Shown here piece by piece: positions 3,359-5,243 of a stretch of DNA of 5,243 nt (position 1 is its first letter; each line of letters starts with the position of its first letter). The stretch is taken from assembly GCA_937884015.1 (NCBI GenBank), contig CALGBV010000348.1, positions 1 through 5,243 on the forward strand. The letters are read 5' to 3'. This stretch comes from an uncultured Bacteroidales bacterium. GTDB taxonomy: Bacteria; Bacteroidota; Bacteroidia; Bacteroidales; F082. The translations under genes were made by a program, and so were the position numbers. The notes beneath the pieces are model-generated. The model worked only from the letters and a program-made list of their open reading frames with translations, was not told the DNA's origin and made no database searches.

Positions 3359-5243
3359 ATGAAAAAATTATCTCTGTTTATCGTCTTGGTCATGTGCGGA
3401 TGCATGGCTGTGGCTCAAAATGGCCGCATCGACTTGAGGTCGCAATCGCGTGCCGAAATCACTAAAAGCGACATGACGGCTCTCCGTGCCGTTTTCAGTT
3501 ACGGTTCTATCGAAAGTGTTGAATTTCAATCGGAAAGAGGCGTTTTTTCAGAAATCGCTCTCCCTGGTGCTTATCCTTCGGGCGAAATCGGAACGCCTGA
3601 ACTGCCTGCCACTCACGAACTTTTGGCAGTGCCTTTCGGTGCTACTCCTACGGTCTCCGTTGTCGGTTTCACGACTACCGATTATCAGCTTTCGGATTAT
3701 GGCATCAATACTATTGTTCCTCATCAGCCTTCTGTCCGCAAGGACCAGAATCCCGAGGATATTGAGTTCGTCTACAATCAGGATGCTTATCAAACCAGAG
3801 CTTTGGCAACGGTTCCTGCCGCTTCTATCGAAGTTCAGGGCACGCTGCGCGGCATCCGCGTGGGTTCGCTCGTGGTCAATCCTTTGAGCTACAACGCCGC
3901 CACCAACACTTTGCGTGTGTTCAACGACATTGAGGTTGAAGTCAGCTTTGATGGCGCCGATGCCGTTGAAACCGAACGCATGTTGGTCAATACCTACAGC
4001 CCTTATTTCGATGTGGTTTACAAGCAGATGTTCAACTACCGCCAGATTCTGGATGTCTATACCGACCACCCCGACTTGATGGCTTATCCAGTCCACATGC
4101 TCGTCATTGCCCCTGAAAACTATGTCAGCGCCTTGCAGCCTTGGGTCAGTTGGAAAATCCAGAAAGGTTTCGATGTCGAGGTTTACACTACAGCCCAAGC
4201 AGGATCAACTTATAACGCCATCCGTTCATTTGTTCAGGGCAAATACAATACGGGTGTCAGCTCAGGCGAAACACCTACCTTCCTGATCATTGCCGGCGAT
4301 GTGGCCCAAGTGCCGAACACCATGGGTAGCCAGTCACAAAAAGTGACAGACCTTTATTATGGTTCGGTTGATAACGATGATTACCCGGATATGTTCTATA
4401 GCCGTATGTCAGCTGAAAACACCACCCAACTGACGGCCATCATCAACAAGATATTGCAATACGAGCAGTATGCTATGCCTGATCCTTCTTATCTGAGCAA
4501 TACTACCTTGATTTCAGGTTGGGACAGCTACTGGAATCCGCGTGTGGGCCAGCCAACCGTCAACTATGCTACTACCTATTATTATAATACAGCTCATGGT
4601 TTCACTAACGTGAATACCTATCTTACACAGGGTCAGTATTCAGGTTGCTATAGTACCATGAATACCGGTATAGGTTTCATCAACTACACGGCTCACGGCA
4701 GCGAAACCAGCTGGGCCGACCCGAGTTTCACTGTTAATGCCGTCAATACTTTGACCAATGCCAACAAGTATTTCCTTGCCATGGGCAACTGCTGTTTGGC
4801 TGCTGATTTCGGTTATTATAGCCCATGCCTCGGCGAAGCCTTGACTCGTGCCGAGAACAAAGGCGCTTTCTCTTACATTGGTTCTTGCCCAAGTTCCTAT
4901 TGGTATGAAGACTATTACTTTGGTGTCGGTGCAACCCACACGATGAATGGTTCTACCCCATCGAACGTTGAATCATCAACTGGTGTTTATGATGGCGTTT
5001 GGATGGATGACACCTATAACACTGTATCTTCTATGGTCTTTGTAGGCAACCTTGCGGTTTGCTATGCACATGCCGGCAATTACCAAGGCAGTGTGAACAA
5101 CAAATATTACTGGGAGTCGTACCACGTTTTGGGCGATGGTTCCATCATGCCTTTCCGTGTGCAGCCTACAGCCAATGCCGTAAGCCATGCCCAGACTTTC
5201 CCTGGTGGTGCCAATGCATTCACGGTCAGTGCCCAGCCTGGTT
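3359..5243 (+). CDS. Lys-gingipain (Kgp)-like cysteine peptidase, family C25 (3' end outside window)
   Basis: The frame is open from ATG 3359 to the right edge (628 residues). It has a signal peptide (KKLSLFIVLVMCGCMAVAQ, cut likely after AVA, residue 19). A gingipain propeptide follows, including PGAYPSGEIGTPELP (69-83). The mature catalytic region begins near DVYTDH (232). The protein tracks P. gingivalis Kgp along its whole visible length. The triad matches: Asp389 in GWDSYW (Kgp D388), His446 in YTAHGSETSWADP (H444), Cys479 in MGNCC (C477). Asp518 in YWYED matches Kgp D516, the Lys-binding S1 residue, so cleavage after lysine is inferred. Spacings His-Cys 33 and Cys-Asp 39 equal those in Kgp. 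The end of the visible part enters the Ig-like region; any adhesin domains and type IX secretion signal lie beyond the edge. The family is exported and often cell-surface. The ATG follows an A-rich leader. Called Kgp-like because orthology cannot be proven here. Confidence 0.93.
   Translation, partial: MKKLSLFIVLVMCGCMAVAQNGRIDLRSQSRAEITKSDMTALRAVFSYGSIESVEFQSERGVFSEIALPGAYPSGEIGTPELPATHELLAVPFGATPTVSVVGFTTTDYQLSDYGINTIVPHQPSVRKDQNPEDIEFVYNQDAYQTRALATVPAASIEVQGTLRGIRVGSLVVNPLSYNAATNTLRVFNDIEVEVSFDGADAVETERMLVNTYSPYFDVVYKQMFNYRQILDVYTDHPDLMAYPVHMLVIAPENYVSALQPWVSWKIQKGFDVEVYTTAQAGSTYNAIRSFVQGKYNTGVSSGETPTFLIIAGDVAQVPNTMGSQSQKVTDLYYGSVDNDDYPDMFYSRMSAENTTQLTAIINKILQYEQYAMPDPSYLSNTTLISGWDSYWNPRVGQPTVNYATTYYYNTAHGFTNVNTYLTQGQYSGCYSTMNTGIGFINYTAHGSETSWADPSFTVNAVNTLTNANKYFLAMGNCCLAADFGYYSPCLGEALTRAENKGAFSYIGSCPSSYWYEDYYFGVGATHTMNGSTPSNVESSTGVYDGVWMDDTYNTVSSMVFVGNLAVCYAHAGNYQGSVNNKYYWESYHVLGDGSIMPFRVQPTANAVSHAQTFPGGANAFTVSAQPG

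Noticed and set aside
3359..3415. Lipoprotein signal in the peptidase N-terminus (Cys13 or Cys15)
   Set aside because: Residues before each Cys (LVM and MCG) do not make a good lipobox, while AVA-Q is a good signal peptidase I site, as in Kgp.
3486..5188. Open frames 3486-3887 (+) and 3548-4198, 4640-4939, 4743-4934, 4976-5188 (-)
   Set aside because: All overlap the C25 peptidase frame, which is continuous from 3359 to the edge and matches Kgp throughout.
1..5243. CRISPR array, riboswitch (including cobalamin type), insertion sequence or toxin-antitoxin system
   Set aside because: No repeat-spacer pattern, no B12-box-like leader before the visible genes, no transposase or paired small genes were found. 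The operon leader of cbiA lies outside the window.

Overview
The window looks like a metagenome-type contig with two unlike halves. From about base 888 to the end it reads as Bacteroidota, probably Bacteroidales. The promoters carry the -7 box TAnnTTTG rather than a sigma70 TATAAT. There is a tRNA-Ala(GGC), a single-chain iron-sulfur serine dehydratase, a WG-repeat secreted protein, and a peptidase closely resembling Lys-gingipain (Kgp) of Porphyromonas gingivalis. Bases 1 to about 880 are more AT-rich, use a Shine-Dalgarno start, and carry part of an anaerobic cobalamin operon in Bacillota-like style. The switch falls inside cbiB at about 880, where conserved CbiB sequence stops mid-motif. 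It is either an assembly chimera or a real recombination junction.

Layout. 1-288 (+): C-terminal 95 residues of CbiA (cobyrinate a,c-diamide synthase), open at the left edge. 305-916 (+): CbiB, intact for 192 residues and then 11 unrelated residues to a stop. 888-1175 (-): DUF1294 small membrane protein. 1183-1210 (-): tRNA terminator. 1224-1297 (-): tRNA-Ala(GGC), with its promoter at 1332-1361. 1403-1410 (+): -7 box for the serine dehydratase gene at 1432-2634. 2612-3250 (+): exported WG-repeat protein starting at GTG inside the end of the dehydratase gene. 3250-3299: hairpin, probable terminator. 3289-3319: promoter, with a perfect 10-bp inverted repeat at 3308-3338. 3359-5243 (+): Kgp-like C25 peptidase, open at the right edge.

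How the genes relate. CbiA and CbiB act in the same B12 pathway and form an operon with a 16-nt gap. The tRNA and serine dehydratase genes are divergently transcribed from one 134-bp intergenic region. The dehydratase and WG-repeat genes overlap by 23 nt and are probably co-transcribed, although no functional link is evident. The peptidase has its own promoter. It keeps the gingipain catalytic residues (Asp389, His446, Cys479) and the Lys-pocket Asp518, but its propeptide junction lacks the Arg at which Kgp is cut. No CRISPR array, insertion sequence, integrase or phage gene is visible. No stretch over 300 bases lacks a gene.
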